Positions 21,583 to 42,887 of a stretch of DNA of 64,000 nucleotides are shown here, in pieces (positions within the stretch are counted from its first letter, which is position 1; every line of letters begins with the position of its first letter). The translations under genes were made by a program, and so were the position numbers. The stretch is from Ianthella basta (Eukaryota > Porifera > Demospongiae > Verongiida > Ianthellidae). The stretch covers positions 11,708,363-11,772,362 of the forward strand of contig OZ025869.1 in the NCBI GenBank assembly GCA_964019415.1, in the 5' to 3' direction. The notes beneath the pieces are model-generated. The model did not search any database and was not told the origin of the DNA. It saw nothing but the letters and a program-made list of their open reading frames with translations.

Positions 21583-22378
21583 AACCACGGCTTCCATTTT
21601 GTGTGATGGGGACCCATGCCTATAGCCATTATGTTTCTGACCTTCTTGTATTGGACTGTTTTGGTTATAGTGTTCTATGCTGTTTCCTGTTTGTACTTGC
21701 TATAATATATTGTTTTTTGAATTGATTGGGCATGGGCCTGGGGGAGTTTGCTACTGTTACTATGCATCTAATTTACTGGCTTGGGTGAGGGGTGGCTGGA
21801 GTCTATACGGAAACCCTCTGGGCTTAGCAGGTACCGCCTGTTGCTCACCCAAGCATGAACGCATGCATGTGACAGGGTGGGCGGAGCCTCCAGGACCCAT
21901 GGACGGGTGGGCGAAATCTCCTGGCCCATGTGACGGTTGGCCAGGGCCACCCTGTTCACGTGACTGGGGGGCGGAGTTACTATGGCTCACGTGACAGCCA
22001 GCCTGCTGGGTCCCGCATTGACGCCATCCCTAGAGTGGGGTAGATAGGGGGTGAGGTCACCACGGTTATCGTGATCGCATTCCACCGATCTCGAGGGTCA
22101 ATTAAAGCCTGTCACATGACCACATGCCATAATTTTCAATGCATGCATATGCATGCATGGCTGGCCAACTTCACAATGGCTGAATGTGGTACCCCATTGT
22201 TGCTTTATGATGACTCCATCTTCCTGCATTCAAGCTGCATGTATGGTATACTCAATTTCCTCTATCTGCAATGACTACTTTGCAAACACAATTATATATA
22301 TATACCATTAACATTGCCTGTATATGTTACGCACAAACCTCCAACCTGCGCAAACCTCCAACTATTGCCCACGTGACC
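21583..22378. other. Intergenic with degenerate gggcggag/cacgtgac repeats
   Basis: Between about 21870 and 22000 a unit of about 35 bp recurs loosely (ggtgggcggagcc, acgggtgggcgaaatc, ggggggcggagttac, each followed by a cacgtgac-like word). These may be the 3' part of the recombinase element. No gene seen. Confidence 0.4.
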
Positions 22379-22534
22379 CTATATATGGCACTTTGGTGAC
22401 AGTTGATAATTAGGCTCATTGTCTGGGACAACCCCAGTGACATACACTTTGTTCTTAAGGTAGACGGACGAAATGACTTGCAGGTCACTGGGAATGTGTG
22501 GAAAGCTCATGACAGTAATAACAAATTGAATGGA
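22379..22534 (-). pseudogene. Kelch exon relic (5' piece)
   Basis: Keeps the acceptor (GTTATGCAG) and the first about 45 codons of a kelch exon (VMSFPHIPSDLQVISSVYL, then KNKVYVTGV). It then breaks into unrelated sequence with a stop at 22379. Blade two onward is gone. Confidence 0.7.
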
Positions 22535-22619
22535 CTGCATAACACAAGATGCAAAGGCATGCATCATGCATGCATTAGTGCATTTTAAATTGGGATCTCA
22601 TAGAGCACATTGAACTATC

Positions 22620-23511
22620 AAATAGCCAACCATTAATCAAATTCTTTGTTACCTTTCTTCCATAAGACTTCAAATGATCCTTCCCACCTGCTTGATCTGT
22701 CCCTCTAATGCTTCCACAGACATCCTATCAATCTCTATCATGAACCTGCTGGTTTATCCAATTGAGGTGAGTCCTGTCAAACTGAGTTTCGTCAGCAAGT
22801 TTAAATTTGGAGCTAGTTAGCTACGTATGTACTAGATAACTATATTTGGCCAGGGTAGTAACAACCATGCATAGCCAATATAATTGCTACGTAGCTATAA
22901 TCATCACTTCTATTACATTCGTATTACTCTAATCAACCATTTCATCACTGACTAGCTACTTACCGCCATGCTGTCCTACCCAAACACACTAAGATAAAGT
23001 GAGTAATAGTACTCGTTACCTGCGCACCACTTTAGCTTAGCTAAATCTAACTAATGAAAGAGGAATGGCTGCCATCCTAGGAGGACCGTAGCTATACATT
23101 ACAGATGATTTAAACCTTGGTTACCCTGAAATAACAAACTATATATTACCTGATGTGGTCAGAATCAAGTCAACCGAAGACGTCTATGAAAACAGCATGA
23201 CAATTCTGCTCTTGGTCTGATAACAAACATGTAGATCCTTCATCTTTGCTATTATGTTATGCTCTGATTGCAAGTGTCGAAGCTAGCTATAGTTATCTAA
23301 TCCAGTGTGCACGTGTCTCTTCATGCACAAAGTTAATGTAGATGTAACTTCAAATACCCTACATGTCATGTCACCCCCATGATTTCAAATAGTCAGTTTG
23401 GATTTGGGAATTATGGAGCATAAAGATTGAGTTTTGCAATGGTTGTTGGTATAATTATAGTGTTGTGTGCCAGGCAAGAGAAAGGACATGTTCAAGGGTA
23501 AGACCTCAGTA
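22620..23511. other. No gene seen
   Basis: AT-rich intergenic DNA with short tagctagctagc-like palindromes. No supported exon. Confidence 0.4.
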
Positions 23512-23688
23512 CAGTGGAACCTGTCTAAGTTGGTCATTGTGTTATTCAAACAGCTCTCTAAAACAACCAGACTCCCTGGTCCTAAATGGCACTAAAGCAT
23601 AGCAAATCTACCTCTGCAGAGTGGCCACCTCTCAATAAAGGTCAGTTAGAATTGGCCCATAGACGGTTGTCTCAGACAGGTTTAACTG
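23512..23688. mobile_element. MITE, CAGTGGAACCTGTCTAAG family
   Basis: Opens with cagtggaacctgtctaagtt and closes with ctcagacaggtttaactg, flanked by TA on both sides. The interior matches 15829-16210 (ctctctaaaacaaccagactccctgg). Confidence 0.75.
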
Positions 23689-24197
23689 TATTCACATGAA
23701 GAAGGCAATATTATTACAATCATGTTATCCCACAAACAGTTAAAATTATATATTTTATGAGTAATGGTATTTTGTAAACATGAAGCCAAAATGATGTTTT
23801 TGCTATAATGATAAAGTCAAGCAAATTCATCAAGCATGCAAATTCACAGCTGCAGCCCATTTGGCACAAGGCTATGATAATGGAGTACAATGCAATTAGG
23901 ATAATGAAAATTGCTCTGCATGTTGGATACATACAATTCAAAAGATAGGCAGTGGTTTAATTGGAAGTACAGTATACAATATAAGAAATACTTCCAATAT
24001 GATAAACAGCATAATACAAATTACTGAACAAGATTTGGGTGCAGCAAGTGGGCAAAATATACTGAATTGAATACTGAATTGAAGCAGCACTAGCACATCT
24101 GAAATTTTACAAGTGAATGTATATACATGCAAGCTAATTGCATTTAAACACATTTGAGTTGCAACAAAAAATGAGTGTCAAGCAAGTAAAGTTAGGC

Positions 24198-32521
<8,324 letters not shown>

Positions 32522-32792
32522 CTTTTCAGGCCATGTCCGTTTTTGTTTGATCATTCAGGCTAAAGGGTTGGCTCAACATATTAGTTCCAAGTACCTGTCA
32601 GTTGAAATGTTCAAATTAAAAGCAATTAAGTAATGAGTTGAATGGTTTAAACTTGTAGTTCACTTGTACTGCTTTCATTGCACGTGCATGGCTCTGACAT
32701 CACACTCACAATCACACAATCACATCACTACTTCAGCAGCTTTACGCATTCTTCAAGCACATTTATCCGTGTGGGTGTATGTCAAAATACAT

Positions 32793-32960
<168 letters not shown>

Positions 32961-34861
32961 CATGCATTATGCACTCAAACTGAAGCTATACTCCCATACT
33001 TCAAGACAGTCACGCCACACTCCGTCCATGAACTTGTATACTGAATCAGCAGCTGGAGGAGATAAACAATAATATCGTACTTTTAAGCAAAGAAGCTATA
33101 ATGCTACTGCCATGGAGGTAATCACTGCTAGCTCAAAGCATCAATAGCAGAACTAGAGCTGATAGCAGCTCTAGTTTTAGCTTGTGCTGTAGTAATTACA
33201 GCCATGCACTCCATCAGCTAGCTACAGAAAGGCAGCCTGTTTATGTACATGTGTAGTTAGCTACATAGAATGGGCTGCCAGTCAGGCCTATAGCCACTGT
33301 TCTCTAGACCCAGATTATTGGAGGGGGGGGGGCTTCAGCCCTTCACAATTCTATAGGTTCCGCCGCCTATGTCATCTGTACCCGTACCCACGGGTGGAAC
33401 AAAGTGCCCTATTTCTTTGAGAGTGCCCTCTTATGGATAGAGGCTACAGCTTATATGCCAACCGTGCTCACCTCAAGGCAAGGACCTTGGGTATAGCTAA
33501 GCAAGAAGTCTAGCGTCAGGGAGTCGCTACGCGCTGTTAAAGCGATCGTGCTTTAGATGACCAAGTTCTGGCTCTGTCAGCAACCTACTCTACTATATAT
33601 AGGTCGACCCGACTTTGTCCTCTCAACCTCGCCTTTCTTTGGCCTCCTACTTTACACACGGGATTGTATAACAGCTATCTTCTACGTGTATGCAAGAGCG
33701 AACGGCCATTTTCGTGCATGCACAGCAATTTGGACATGCAAAGCAATTTGGTCAGTCATTATCTGTAATAGCGACAGTTTCAACCGTAGTATAGACACTG
33801 ACTTCTAGAAGTGGACAAAACGCTACATCATAGGGTACCATGCAATGACATACACAACATCATGCACAAAGAGCCATAATATATATATTACCTGCAAAAA
33901 TTTCCGGCCATTCTGTATGTAGAGTGGACCTGTCTACAGAGTCCCATTGTCTAAATACAGCAGCCATATGCATGCACACTCCTCAGGTCCAAATTAAGCA
34001 TTTGATGTACAGCGGAACCTGTCCATACACTTATATAATGCAGCTACCTGTTTTAAGCAGCCAACTTCCCCTAGTTGGTCAATCACTTTAACATTTGTTG
34101 TACTATATGTATATGGAACCTGCCTAGTCACTGTATAGCCACCTGTCTACAGCCAACCTCTCCTGGCACAAACATAATTATATATGACTAAAAGCATCTG
34201 TGTAAAATGGCCACCCAGTATGAGATAACAAATGAGGCATGTAGAGTAAATGACGTTACCTGTCCTATTTGTTCCTTTATGCTCTCCTTAAGCTTGATCC
34301 ACCCTTTTCCCACTCCTCAAATGTGAAGTCCCTCTTCTCCTGTCACTCCCCACTCCTGTCAATGCACACTGGCCAAAGTTACTTAATGCATGCAAAATAA
34401 CATAATAACCAATGCACATATTCAATACAACTGCAGACCCAAAAAGTGGTTACAAGAAAGAGAGAATAAAAATATTAGTTCATAGATAAAGATAAATGAA
34501 AACATGGTGCATTTGAATTGTGATTAATGCATGCATGCATGTTTGTAAATATAGGACATTGTGTGGAACATGTGCATATGCATATATATAAACATACATA
34601 TATATATATATACGTCTTGTGTGAGTGTGCGCTTGTGTGCTGTATAGTGATATAGTATTATGCATGGTAAGTGATTGAATCTCAATTGAACATTGCTCAT
34701 GTGTGTAGTTGTGTACTATTATTAGCTTTTATAGTAATTATATAGTTTACATGACTTAATCCATGAACTGGGTGAAATGAGTTAATTCGAACTTTGAAAT
34801 TGTTATTGTTAAAATAGTTTATAGTTATAATTATGAAAGTGCACATGTACGTATCTTGCAG
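32961..34861. other. Intergenic between gene C and kelch relic D
   Basis: Contains fragments of the CAGTGGAACCTGTC MITE family near 33925 and 34010-34170, a G-run at 33324 and (TA)n near 34600. No supported exon, including the missing first exon of gene C. Confidence 0.4.
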
Positions 34862-35233
34862 AAACACAATCTCTACTAATTGAGACTTTTCATTGACTTC
34901 ATCTTCTGTTGGCTTGCCCTGCACAAATCCACCGGCAACACACAACCCAGCACCATGCTTCCCGAGTGTTACTACACCATGGCAGTACCTACCCACCCTC
35001 ATGTTGCCTACTTCAATCCAGCTGTTGTCAACCTTCCCATTGACAAACTCATAGATCATATTCTGTGGTGAGTTGTCTTTTACACCACCAATGGAAATGA
35101 GGGAATTTTGGTAGGAACATACAGTGGAGCGTGGGACAGGAGGGGCATTTATTGGCATCCATATGCTCTTTGCTGGCTTGGAAGACTCCGGGGCTACAGC
35201 TGCATCCCATTCAATAGCCTCAATGACATCGCA
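34862..35233 (-). pseudogene. Kelch exon relic D (3' piece)
   Basis: About 124 codons matching the last third of the kelch exon, from the blade-four insertion through ISIGGV, the GRYCHGVV blade start and CVAGGF to the C-terminal LVEIVFL. The 5' two thirds and acceptor are missing and the normal stop codon after the last Leu is absent (the frame runs on). In GRY-CH the usual Arg before His is Cys. A truncated, dead copy. Confidence 0.7.
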
Positions 35234-37231
35234 TAGGTTATAGGTGATGCACAGGATTGATGGACTTGCATAATTATAATTATATATCAGGCATTTGAAA
35301 TCTTGAATAGACACTGCGGATCCATATATGTATGTCGTACACAGTCACCAGCAACACCTGATTATATACTCTGCACCTACAACCTACGTAGAAATTTCAA
35401 GCAATAGTCACCAGACTCATCACTCCTGTAAGCTGATCAATTGTGCATGGGACTGCTTGAGTGCATGCCTCTCCAGCCTACGAAGGACTATACATGCAGC
35501 CACTCCAAAGTGATGTAATAATGCATGTGGTAATGGTAGAATAGGGGTTCATTACCACATCCATGTTGACCTGTTTTTGCAAACTTTTGCAATTGAAGAA
35601 TGGGCCAAAGCATATTGTTCATTGAAAACTCTACCATAATTATGATTACTTCTGAAGATTATTACAGCAATGGCTGTCTCCTACTTCCTCTGGTTTATGA
35701 GCTGCAGCTGTCAGAGAACCATTATAAAGAAGATGATAAATGCCAAATCCAATTTCAAGAATCTATGGAACATGCGTGCACTTCATTTAGGAGATTTAGT
35801 AAGGCTAGACCTGCATCTGCGGTATGTAGCCAACATTTCCGCCAGTGGAGTATCTGTTGTCAGACACCGAATATTAGGTAAACTGTGAAATATTGTAAGT
35901 GCAATGACTTATGAAAGCGGGTGGAATATAGAATAATGGCTAGGAATTATGCTATAATACCTGTACTCAGTACATTCACCTCTTTGCTAAGCTGGAAGCG
36001 CTGTCAAACTGGCCCATCCAGACCACTGGATATTGTACAGTTGTGTTTTACAATGGACAACAGTATTACCCAAAGTCCTTAAGGTAGCAGCACTGGCTAA
36101 CAGCTTTCTTTAGGGTACATTACAATTGGCTACATATCTCACAAGCCAAGCAAGGAACAATCTTGACTATTGCATCTATTATGTTATTGACATGTAAATT
36201 CCCTACGGTGTTATTCATTAATTGAATGGCTCTTGCATTATTGAAATAATTTAATTGGAACTAAAGAATATCACCTCAGTTGAAGATGGGCATATGCAGG
36301 GAAACTGTATCTTCTTCTGTTTCAAAATGCTGAATTGGATTAAACTTGGGATATACAGCCTAGCCATGCATGTGTGCACAAAACTATGGCAGCGATCTAT
36401 CATTATCCTTTTCATTACAAAGCTGTTCCTTTCTTAGTTGCATAAATTTGCAATAACTCGTTCATAATTATATTTATGCAATTTTCCAAGATCGTTGCCA
36501 TATTTTTCTGCACATAGTCATGATTGTGCTTCACGGCAAGAGAAAGTGCATTTTAGCTGGATCAGTCCAATCGCACTGGACTAGATAGCCAAGCAACACC
36601 TTTGTTCAAAGCACTGTCATAGCAGTGCAAGTGCAAAACTTTGAATGCAGAGAGTTTAAACTCGTATGTACGTGCACAGTGCTGCTTTTAAGAGACCACC
36701 AAAAGTCTTTTTAACATAATTCTGATTGGTAAACTCCACTGATAACTATAACAATGATACCCAGCTGGACAAACTTTTGTGCGTAAAATCTTTTTGGTCT
36801 GTATATAAGAGGTCAGTGAGTTCACTACTTGCTAAAATCATTACATTATACCTACTTCAGGATGGTAGAACAACATCAACATTTCTGTCAGGTCCATGCA
36901 GTAAATGCACTAGACGGGTCATGGCCATGCACACAAACACATACCAACATTAAATTTGACTCAAATCAATTTGCCAAGTATCATGCTATAGCTAGTATTG
37001 TGTCTTGCTCCATTGTTGCTTTTAAATGTTCAGCAAATAAACATAATAATATTATGTAAAAATAAGGATCCTGTAAAACTCCATGTTATATAATACACTA
37101 GCTTGTTTATTATACACTGTATCCAAGTAATAATTATATTATAGTACAGGTAGGTATACACCATTACTACTTCTATCTAGATAAAATTAAACAGGGTAAT
37201 TTGCAGGTAGTAAGAAACTTCTTTTGGAATG
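35234..37231. other. Intergenic; 3' side of gene E
   Basis: No gene supported. A minus-strand poly(A) signal AATAAA (tttatt at 37106-37111) lies about 120 bases past the gene E stop. Confidence 0.4.
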
Positions 37232-38251
37232 TCACAAAGCCACAAGTTCAACAGAGGTTGACTTTCCAATGTTCTCATCAACCCGGTTCCAAACAAATCC
37301 ACCAGCAACAAACAAGGTAGCCCCATGACTCCCAAGTGGCACAACAGCATGACGGTACCTCCCAATGTCCATGTGCCCCACTTCTATCCAATCATTCTTT
37401 TCTTCAACAAATTTGTAGATGACATCCTGAGGCAAACTGTCTTTAATGCCACCAACAGATAAGATGAAATTTTCACACGACACTACTGTGGACCAAAAGG
37501 CTGGTAGGTTTGCTATTGGTGTCCACAAGTGTTTTTCTGGCATTGCTGTTGGATGCTTAACAGCTTCCTCAAGATCAGTCCACGTTATTCTCCAAGAATG
37601 GGAGGAAAATGAGTCGCTTGCCCCAATTTGTGCTGGTGAATCAAAGATTTTTGTTGCACCTCCAGTAAGGTAGATATGCTCTTCAAATTGGACTAAGAAA
37701 TGTGATCGTAGAGCTTTAGGCAGTTGCAGTGCTAGAGGTGTAGTCCATTGCTTAGTTAAGATGTTGTACACATCTACTCTGTTTACAGCTGTGAGGGTTT
37801 CCTGTCCTTCAAAATCAGCAATTTTCTCTGCTCCACCAGTAACCAGAAGCAGATTGCCATGGCAGTGAACCCCAATCATTACTCGCACTGTAGGCATTGC
37901 TTGCAGAACATTATTCCACCACTGACCCTCGTTCTCAAACCAGGTACACAGGATATTAGTGGGCTCATCAGTCTTCACATCACGTCCTCCTAGCAATGTA
38001 ATGTGGTTATTGACAACCACAATGGCTGCATTGTAAATTGGAGCCTCTGGCAGTGTAGACCATTCTCTCTGCTTTAGCGAATAAACTTGAACTTGACGGC
38101 TTTTTGGCTCATCTTCGGCAAAAACTCCCATGAGGTAAATTTTCTTCTCAAACAAGACTGATGAAATTACTTTCAGTCTAACAGGCATTGATTGCAATGT
38201 TAAGCTGTCTGTTCCATGTCCATTAACCTCGCTTTGCTGAAAGATCCACTC
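37232..38251 (-). CDS. Gene E terminal exon: six-blade kelch propeller
   Basis: 340 codons with stop, phase 0 after acceptor GCATATCTACAG, ending STSVELVAL. It is the most diverged open copy: FEKKIYLMGVFAED in blade one, LLGGRD, LLVTGG, YLTGGA, LSVGGI and VAGGF doublets, and SHSWRITWTDLEEAV for the blade-four insertion. It joins in phase to the linker exon at 38480-38565. The intact frame and conserved blade residues suggest a working protein. Its upstream exons supply a Death domain and one membrane segment. Confidence 0.87.
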   Translation of the reverse strand, partial: EWIFQQSEVNGHGTDSLTLQSMPVRLKVISSVLFEKKIYLMGVFAEDEPKSRQVQVYSLKQREWSTLPEAPIYNAAIVVVNNHITLLGGRDVKTDEPTNILCTWFENEGQWWNNVLQAMPTVRVMIGVHCHGNLLLVTGGAEKIADFEGQETLTAVNRVDVYNILTKQWTTPLALQLPKALRSHFLVQFEEHIYLTGGATKIFDSPAQIGASDSFSSHSWRITWTDLEEAVKHPTAMPEKHLWTPIANLPAFWSTVVSCENFILSVGGIKDSLPQDVIYKFVEEKNDWIEVGHMDIGRYRHAVVPLGSHGATLFVAGGFVWNRVDENIGKSTSVELVAL

Positions 38252-38479
38252 CTGTAGATATGCATGTATATTAGTCATTATACACTACTTGAATAAATTA
38301 TGCATAATGTACCAGCTATACCATCAACCATGCATTAATTTAACCCATGGAGTATTAATTGGCAGCTAGTTCTGGTAGGAACAAAACAATGTCTGAGAAT
38401 GATGCACAATACATAACAAGGCAGCATTGTGACCTAGAGTATGTGTGAAGTGACCAGGGCCCCAATCTGAAAGCTGTAC

Positions 38480-38565
38480 CTGTTGGTGTGGTGGCTGGTA
38501 CATCATGGAGTGAGCAAATGTTGGGTCTGTGCCTGGCGTGGGTCCGCTTGAAGGGTCTTGATGTG
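38480..38565 (-). CDS. Gene E linker exon (phase 1 to 0)
   Basis: 86 bp, acceptor CATCCATAG, donor CAACAG|GTACAG. It encodes HQDPSSGPTPGTDPTFAHSM and a Gln/Pro end. Its phase change fits the membrane exon before it and the kelch exon after it. Confidence 0.65.
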
Positions 38566-38943
38566 CTATGGATGAATAACAACCATAATTAAATTATTAA
38601 CAGGTGATTGCAGACGTTGTACAAGTGTATATGATTTTACACATACTTATAACACACAGATATAAGGAACTCAAATGAATTGCTTCTAATTATTGCTAGA
38701 TGAACACGGAAGGGTTGGAATTCATTGTCTTTACTGGCCAATCTCTCTCCTGCAAGCATGTTTGGAATTATTAATAACCTCTATAATGGTTTTCAATGTG
38801 ATGATTACTAATGAGGTTTTGCCCAAGAGTTAAATCTATAAATATCTATTATAACAAGTGCAATTTCTTTGAGCAGAAATATATAATTATGGTTTATGTA
38901 CTATATAATATATTTATGTGCATGGAATATGCAGTAAATATAC

Positions 38944-39078
38944 CTGTAACTGTAGAAACTTCACCCTGTTTTGCAGCTGGAGGAAGAACCGTATGTACAA
39001 AAATTTCCAGTATTAATATGACGGCAGCTGTTCGCGAACAGGCTCCCAGACAGCAAAATGGTTTGACATATTCCTGTC
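38944..39078 (-). CDS. Gene E transmembrane-like exon (phase 1-1)
   Basis: 135 bp, 45 codons, phase 1 at both ends, donor GTTACAG|GTATAT. A hydrophobic stretch TAAVILILEIFVHTVLPPAA follows a Cys-rich, basic-flanked segment (FCCLGACSR). The helix is about 16-19 residues, short for a membrane anchor, but it occupies the same place in gene E as the clearer helix in gene B. If it spans the membrane, the Death domain is cytosolic and the kelch propeller outside. Confidence 0.5.
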
Positions 39079-39957
39079 CTGCAAGTATATAAGATCTACA
39101 TAACGTTATGAGAACACACATAGCAACTAGTTATTCACTGATATATAATATATATATAGTTACTGAGGAGGTTGGACTTGAGTCATGTGATGTTGGTGGC
39201 AAGCTTGCATAAACAATTATACAGTTTCACATGGTATAGTTTTCTCTATGCTAGCATGTAGTTCCCTTCAATGAGAATTCTGTAAATCTGCATGCATCAG
39301 GGTAGTGTAACTATAGTATAATTGTAGCCCTAACACCTATACATGTTAACTGAAATAGACAAAAATGTGGTTTGAACACTGTACCTCAGGACAGTCAACT
39401 GTGCTAAGATCAATGCTACTCCATAGGTGATGCACGTTTGCAAATTAGTACAGTAATTTCATCCCCCCCTTCCCCCCATAACTTGGTCATTTTGAGACTA
39501 CTGAAGCAGTCCTGTCATTCTTATGAACAGATGAGCCACCTGGCCTGATGTCCACCATGTTTTATGATGCCATATAGTGTGTAACAGATCATTTACAACC
39601 ATGTGTCAATGTCAACATACATTAAAATTAATGTTCTCCTAGGAGCAAATGTTAGCACTTCACATGCAGCTATATTACACAAGCATGAAGACCTAATTAC
39701 TATTCTGTTACTATTATATTCCTTAATCTAATCTGTATCTAAAACTGATTCTGCCTCTCCTATATATACCCCAATAGATGCTGCTGAGGTGACAGATAGG
39801 GCGTGTGAAGGTAGAATGATGTGTACCCCCCATGGAAGGTGGTTGTATGAAGTCAGGCGCAAGGGTGGGGTAGAGCAGGTATCAGCTGAGAGCACACTGC
39901 AACCACAATATGGCCGAATATAAAATAATGCATGGAGATGGCAACATTGGAGAACAT

Positions 39958-40003
39958 CATGCGGCAAGCAAATGGGTACAAGTTACATTTGCTTGCGTGC
40001 CCG
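39958..40003. repeat. Hairpin GCGGCAAGCAAATG, second copy
   Basis: atgcggcaagcaaatg, loop ggtacaagtta, then catttgcttgc. It is the reverse form of 5104-5146, with the flanking ctactggcacttatggtggg also shared (40145). Part of a dispersed repeat in a gene E intron. Confidence 0.55.
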
Positions 40004-40524
40004 TGCTGGTCCTGGCCCTCTGCAATTTGCACTGGTGATCACTTTCAAGGCACAGATGGTGCAAACAGTCTATGTGTGCCTTTAGTCCTTCACCGCTGTA
40101 ACTTGCAGTGTGGTTAGTTGCTGTGGCCAACAAGCTCAAATACTCTACTGGCACTTATGGTGGGTACCATCAGCAACACCAAAATGTATGCAAAAACACA
40201 CACAGACAAAAATATTTATAATGTACATATCCAAAAAGCACTATATACACTATACAGACTATGCAGAATTTCCGTTACAGTTATGACATCTGCACCCCAA
40301 GGAGTGCTTTATGTATACCATGTCTGTAAAACCTTCGAACATTTCCATAACTTGGTCTGCCATGAATTTCATCAGTCAGGTGTTCGCTCACACTCATGTA
40401 GTCTCCAGTGTCTGCTAGAGTATTGCGTGTACTTTCCATTTCAACACAGCAAACACAACAATAAGATTATTCATCTTCTAGTCCCTTTACTGAATATGAT
40501 AGGTATACACAATTCACAGCGTAC

Positions 40525-40641
40525 CATAGCCCATGTTCCAAGGGAAGGGTACCATTGCCTGTGGAGGTTGTACTCTAACATAATGTGCTGCAGTACTGGG
40601 AGGGGATGCGTCCTCCGGCCTTGTTTCACAGTCAGTCTTAC
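40525..40641 (-). CDS. Gene E Pro-rich linker exon (phase 1-1)
   Basis: 117 bp, 39 codons, acceptor GTGTATGCAG, donor GCTATG|GTACGC. Polar and Pro-rich peptide (ETRPEDASPPSTAAHY, QPPQAMVPFPW). It follows the Death exon in phase. Confidence 0.6.
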
Positions 40642-40866
40642 CTGCATACACACACACACACATGGACAAAGAGAGGAAATGCGACAGTTCAGAAATAAAG
40701 TTATATAGATATCTACACACACAGTCACTGCAATCCATTGCCTAAGGTAGCAGCTGCAGGCTGTATGCAGACCTGTGGAGATCACTATAATGTACGTACA
40801 CTTATAACAGCAGTTGACACAACACACAGTGTAGAATACATTGAAGTGACTACTAGACACACACAC

Positions 40867-41145
40867 CTTTGATGAGTTCCTCTTTCAGATTCCTAATGTG
40901 CTGCACACCAATTTCTGCATATTCCATAGCTCTCAGTAGCACCGTCCATGTGGGAGTCTCCCCATTGCCATCCCTCCACTTTATCAGCCCGGACTGAACA
41001 GCCTCTTCTTCGTTCAACGGGTGGTCTTTGTAGCACATCTCTCTCGCCTCCGAAGAAAGGCCAACTCCCTCCAGGATGGCCCGACCTTTACCAGCTGCAT
41101 TTCTGCTAACAAATTTTCTCAACAGCATGTCACATCTCCGATGGC
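40867..41145 (-). CDS. Gene E Death-domain exon (phase 1-1, 279 bp)
   Basis: Acceptor TCTTTTACAG, donor ATCAAAG|GTGTGTGT, 93 codons, phase 1-1. The peptide shows the Death-domain signature: VQSGLIKWRDGNGETPTWTV, then LLRAMEYAEIGVQHIRNLKE. The W in the fifth helix, TW before LL-A and the final amphipathic helix are all present. Death domains form homotypic complexes in apoptosis and NF-kB signalling; the partner is unknown. It has the same length and phases as the CARD exons, so the two can be exchanged without frame damage. The donor again lies in a short GT run. Confidence 0.78.
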
Positions 41146-41481
41146 CTGTAAAAGATGAAATGACAGACAAGTTGACAAAGGCTAGCATATACAAAGGCAT
41201 AACAGCTCCTTTACAAGGATTAGTGCATTCTCTAACTTAGTCCAGTCACAGCTATTTCCATACTTCTTCAACAAACGTAAATATCACGTCACATGCAGCG
41301 TACGCCCCATGTGATGTGTGTGTACACACAATTGAAATTATGTACATTAGATCTGCTAAAGAAACTAAAGAGCATGAAGAAGGCGGTGGCATTTTTCAGG
41401 CAGGTGATACGGTCAACCTCAGATTTGGTGTACATTTTGTTCTGAACAAAATTGGTTTGACTAAGTAAGGACTTGACTCAC

Positions 41482-41553
41482 CCACTGAGAGCACATTCTG
41501 AGAGAGCACTGCTCCAACATCACTTGCAGATTCACTGGAAGAGAGTGTCCTTG
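41482..41553 (-). CDS. Gene E Ser-rich linker exon (phase 1-1)
   Basis: 72 bp, 24 codons, acceptor TTGTACAAG, donor CAGTGG|GTGAGT. It encodes RTLSSSESASDVGAVLSQNV, similar in character to the exon at 50998-51102. It fits directly before the Death exon. Confidence 0.5.
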
Positions 41554-42069
41554 CTTGTACAATACAGTGGGGGAGGAGAGGGGAAGAGTTGGTGTGAGGA
41601 TGTAACTGATACTATCAAGTGACACATAAATAATAGTTAGACCTGTAAGTGTATGCATACAGCATGTTCTGACCAAGGGGAATTAAGTAACACAGCATCA
41701 CTGTTAAAGGACACCAAACAACAGACTGCTGTAATGAGTGTGGTGCAATAAATCATCCGAAGCAGTAAACTGGACTCTCACTAATTTGCATCTGTCATTG
41801 CTGGAGTGTGTACTAATTGGCATTTGACCGTCTTGTGGTTCCTTAGAGTGAGTGGGCTGCACTTCTGCCAAGCATTTGCCATACATAGTGTGTAACAGGC
41901 CTATTACCATCAATATCTATGTACCATAAAACATTCATACATAATACATACATTAATGTTCTACTAGGAGCAAATATATATTAGCAAATATAAATCTGAT
42001 CCAAAGTCGTTTGGATATGTAAAAGTGTATGAAGTAGTGATATATAAACTTCCTTAGAATTATAAGGAA

Positions 42070-42460
42070 CTAGCAGAGAGGCCCACCTTCGGCGAGCTAC
42101 GGCACCAGACGTCTGTCCCCCGATGCCCTCAGCAACCATGTTACTGCTACAGCTAAAAATAAGTTATTAGCTGGTGTGATGATTATCGGTATAAATTCGA
42201 CTAGGAACGACAGCCAATCAAATCTGGTATATACCGGAAGTCAATGAGAACAATAATTAGAAAATGGCGGTTGTCTGCAAAGGAAAAAGCGGAAATGGAG
42301 GGAGTAACTCTCTGCGAACCGCAAGATGGGCGACATCAGCCCCGCCAAAACCTGACCCCCGGTGCATGCCCTCAGCAACCACAGTGTGTTTGATGCCAAT
42401 GGAACATGAAACGTGTGTGGTTATTGCGGACACACAAACAGACACTTTCAGCTTTATATT
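42070..42460 (-). mobile_element. Helitron-like element
   Basis: The minus-strand 3' end is hairpin GCTCGCCGAAGGTGGGC then CTCTCTGCTAG and T. Towards the right the minus strand reads AAAGTGTCTGTTTGTGTGTC, like the 5' parts of other copies (gtttgtttgtctgttcg). The exact 5' end is unsure. Confidence 0.55.
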
Positions 42461-42619
42461 ACATGGCCGGCAGAAAAGCATACAAGCGAGCAACAGCATA
42501 TACATATCTCAATGCTATAATTTATATGAAAATGCCCCATCTCTGTGGAGCTTGCTCAGTATTCCTAATTTCTTTGTACATGGAACCATAGTTAGTTAGT
42601 CATAATTATGAATTTTAGT

Positions 42620-42745
42620 CTGTGTAGCTAGCTACAAGGAAATTAGGAATGTTGAGTGAACTTGATCCACAGAAATACTATAGCATTGAGTTACTGGTGC
42701 TTATTCTGTGCTTTTTCTGCTATTCAAATTCCTTTTACATGGAAT
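42620..42745. repeat. Relative of the 12.8-13.0 kb foldback arm
   Basis: Shares gttgagt(g)aacttgatc, attgagtta, gcttattctgtgctttttctgct and aattccttttac with the arm at 12930-13055, with indels. Confidence 0.55.
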
Positions 42746-42887
42746 TATATTACATAGGATTCACTCCATTCTAATGTGTAGACGCTACCATTTGATTAAA
42801 TTACTCACTTCTGTCACATCCTACCATATATATATTATATCCATTTGTTAGCCTAGCTATTTTGTGTATTAAATCATTATTATTGAA

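Noticed and set aside
40118-40708. 196-codon plus frame over 40.1-40.7 kb
   Set aside because: It overlaps the minus-strand Pro-rich exon, which has matching splice phases, and shows no domain.
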